A stretch of DNA of 14,312 bases from DATKXO01 sp035528995 (GTDB lineage: Bacteria; Planctomycetota; Phycisphaerae; UBA1845): contig DATKXO010000028.1 of NCBI GenBank assembly GCA_035528995.1, positions 1 to 14,312 on the forward strand. The letters are read 5' to 3'. The position numbers and the translations under genes were made by a program. Below the pieces are notes generated by a model that saw nothing but the letters and a program-made list of their open reading frames with translations, had not been told where the DNA came from and did no database searches. Shown in pieces: positions 13,478 to 14,312 of this stretch (within the stretch, counting starts at the first letter, position 1; every line of letters starts with the position of its first letter).

Positions 13478-13746
13478 AAGGGGTGGATCGTGCGCAGATT
13501 GCGGCGGGGTGGCCCGCGGCGTCAGACATGCTCGCGCGGACGTGAGGATGGCATCGGACAGGATGGTTCTCGAGCTGTCGGGGCCTGTATCAAAACGAGC
13601 TGCGTCCCCTTTTTTCGCCCCTGTGGTCAACAATGGCAGATGATTGGGGGACGTGAGGGTGTGAGGGCGCGGTCCGAGCTATCCATCCCGGAGGGCGGGC
13701 GCCCCAAGCGAGGCAGCGATGACGGAGATAAGTAAGCCTGACCCCC

Positions 13747-14069
13747 TTACCCGGCCAGTAAAGTCTTGATTCGCCGTCGGGCGCAGGCCTCCTCGACGGC
13801 CTGCTCCAGGTGGAGGAAGTCCGGTCCCGGCCCGCGCCCGGGCACACACGAGAGGATCAGATGACTGTCACAATCGACCACCAGGGCCAGCTTGGGAAAG
13901 CGTCGATACGTGGTGGTTTGCCACTCATTTCCGCCTTGGGCGCGTCTGCGCACGAAGTAGTGGCTGGTCTGCTGGGCCTCGAATCCACTGCTGTCGATGG
14001 CGGCCAGCAGGTTCGGGCGACGCGGCAGATCGGCGCTGCGGGCCAGCTCGATGGTTGCATCGTAAGAGT
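13747..14069 (-). pseudogene. Fragment of an IS4/IS5-type DDE transposase, truncated at both ends
   Basis: About 106 codons read from near 14067 down to a TAA at 13747. The start (SYDATIELARSADLPRRP) leads into LLAAIDSSGFEAQQTSHYFV, where IDSSGFE resembles the first catalytic Asp motif (DSTG) of IS4/IS5 superfamily transposases. It continues FPKLALVVDCDSHLILSC and PGRGPGPDFLHLEQAVEEAC, and ends KTLLAG, just where relatives continue with LLADAGYD. Both the N-terminal DNA-binding part and the C-terminal catalytic Asp/Glu part are absent. The right border abuts the stop of the IS66 remnant. It cannot encode an active enzyme. Confidence 0.7.
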
Positions 14070-14312
14070 TCAGCCGTTTGCAGCAACCGGGTCGGGCAGC
14101 GGTGGTAGTTGGCTGGTTTCGAGGTAGGTTTTGAGGGCGGCGGCGATGGTTCTGGTGGGGTCGAGGCCGCGAAGGCGCAGCGTGCGGTAGATGCTCATCA
14201 GGATGGCCTGCGTGGCGGCTCCCTGCTCCGAGCGATTCGACTGGCTGTTCTTGCGGAGGATCACGGCCGGTCGAATCTGCCGTTCGGCCAGGTTGTTGTC
14301 GAAGGGCACCTC
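14070..14312 (-). CDS. IS66 family transposase, C-terminal part (runs off the right edge)
   Basis: The last 80 or so codons of an IS66 transposase. The visible part begins with VPFDNNLAERQIRPAVILRK, in which the Glu of LAERQIR is the last residue of the DDE triad. It continues NRSEQGAATQAILMSIYRTL and a tail QLPPLPDPVAANG typical of the family, ending at a TGA at 14070. The N-terminal zinc-finger and catalytic Asp region lie beyond the window. No IS66 terminal repeat is visible directly after the stop; instead a different transposase fragment begins within a few bases. The element is therefore probably rearranged, though the part beyond the window could be intact. Confidence 0.88.
   Translation of the reverse strand, partial: EVPFDNNLAERQIRPAVILRKNSQSNRSEQGAATQAILMSIYRTLRLRGLDPTRTIAAALKTYLETSQLPPLPDPVAANG

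Larger units (their letters stand above)
12846..13746. other. Gene-poor structured region
   Basis: About 900 bases with no convincing intact gene. Open frames exist on both strands, but apart from a possible signal-peptide start at 13045 they show no domain, no protein-like composition and mostly no ribosome site. The sequence carries a 22-bp stem-loop (12857-12905), a 14-base palindrome (13124-13137), a bulged hairpin (13156-13186), a heptamer repeat (13443-13477) and IS-flank-like sequence near the right end. Base composition drops toward AT between about 13300 and 13480, which suggests acquired or decayed DNA. Confidence 0.6.
13733..14312 (-). mobile_element. Composite insertion-sequence remnant (IS66 plus IS4/IS5-type fragment)
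   Basis: Two transposase pieces of different families lie in the same orientation with no spacer. At the left border the plus strand begins GTAAGCCTGACCCCC (13733-13747); IS66 ends commonly begin GTAAG, so this might be a terminal repeat, but the matching other end lies outside the window. GTAAG (13733-13737) and CTTAC (13746-13750) form a small inverted repeat. The borders are uncertain. Confidence 0.45.

Noticed and set aside
12846..13746. CRISPR array or tRNA gene in the gene-poor region
   Set aside because: No regularly spaced repeats of 20-40 bases and no cloverleaf-like T-arm or CCA end could be found; the heptamer repeat has no spacers.

Overview
This is high-GC DNA (roughly 60-65% by eye) from a bacterium that looks planctomycete-like. 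The basis is family and context: an isolated dnaA with no dnaN, recF or gyrB beside it, a DUF1844 protein, small HEAT-type and TPR lipoproteins, a GlmM of the 'SGIRG' type, and transposase remnants. The phylum is an inference; no rRNA or tRNA gene lies in the window to prove it.

Left part (1-2360, minus strand): five genes with 1-4 base overlaps form one transcription unit. In order of transcription they are a small HEAT-like lipoprotein, an RsbW/SpoIIAB-type GHKL kinase, a STAS-domain protein with the intact phospho-acceptor motif DSSG, an MlaE permease, and an MlaF ATPase that runs off the left edge. This places a complete partner-switch pair inside a lipid-transport (Mla) operon. It is the most interesting arrangement in the window, because the STAS protein sits where MlaB is expected.

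Middle (2361-7469, plus strand): a PrcB-like lipoprotein with an apparently leaderless promoter, a tandem GNAT acetyltransferase, then a 276-base intergenic region with a cluster of DnaA boxes (probable oriC), followed by dnaA. A 319-base gap with strong hairpins and a TATAAT box leads to a phosphohexomutase of the GlmM type.

Right-middle (7470-11662, minus strand): a probable operon reads glycosyltransferase 2, a 507-residue protein I do not recognise with certainty, a DUF1844 protein, and a rhomboid protease with a TPR-like C-terminal tail. A good sigma70-like promoter precedes the glycosyltransferase. A divergent TPR lipoprotein follows on the plus strand (11814-12845).

Right end (12846-14312): about 900 bases without a convincing intact gene. 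It holds a 22-bp stem-loop, a possible decayed secreted-protein gene, palindromes and a seven-base tandem repeat. Then come two transposase remnants fused end to end: an IS4/IS5-type fragment truncated at both ends and the C-terminus of an IS66 transposase cut by the window edge.
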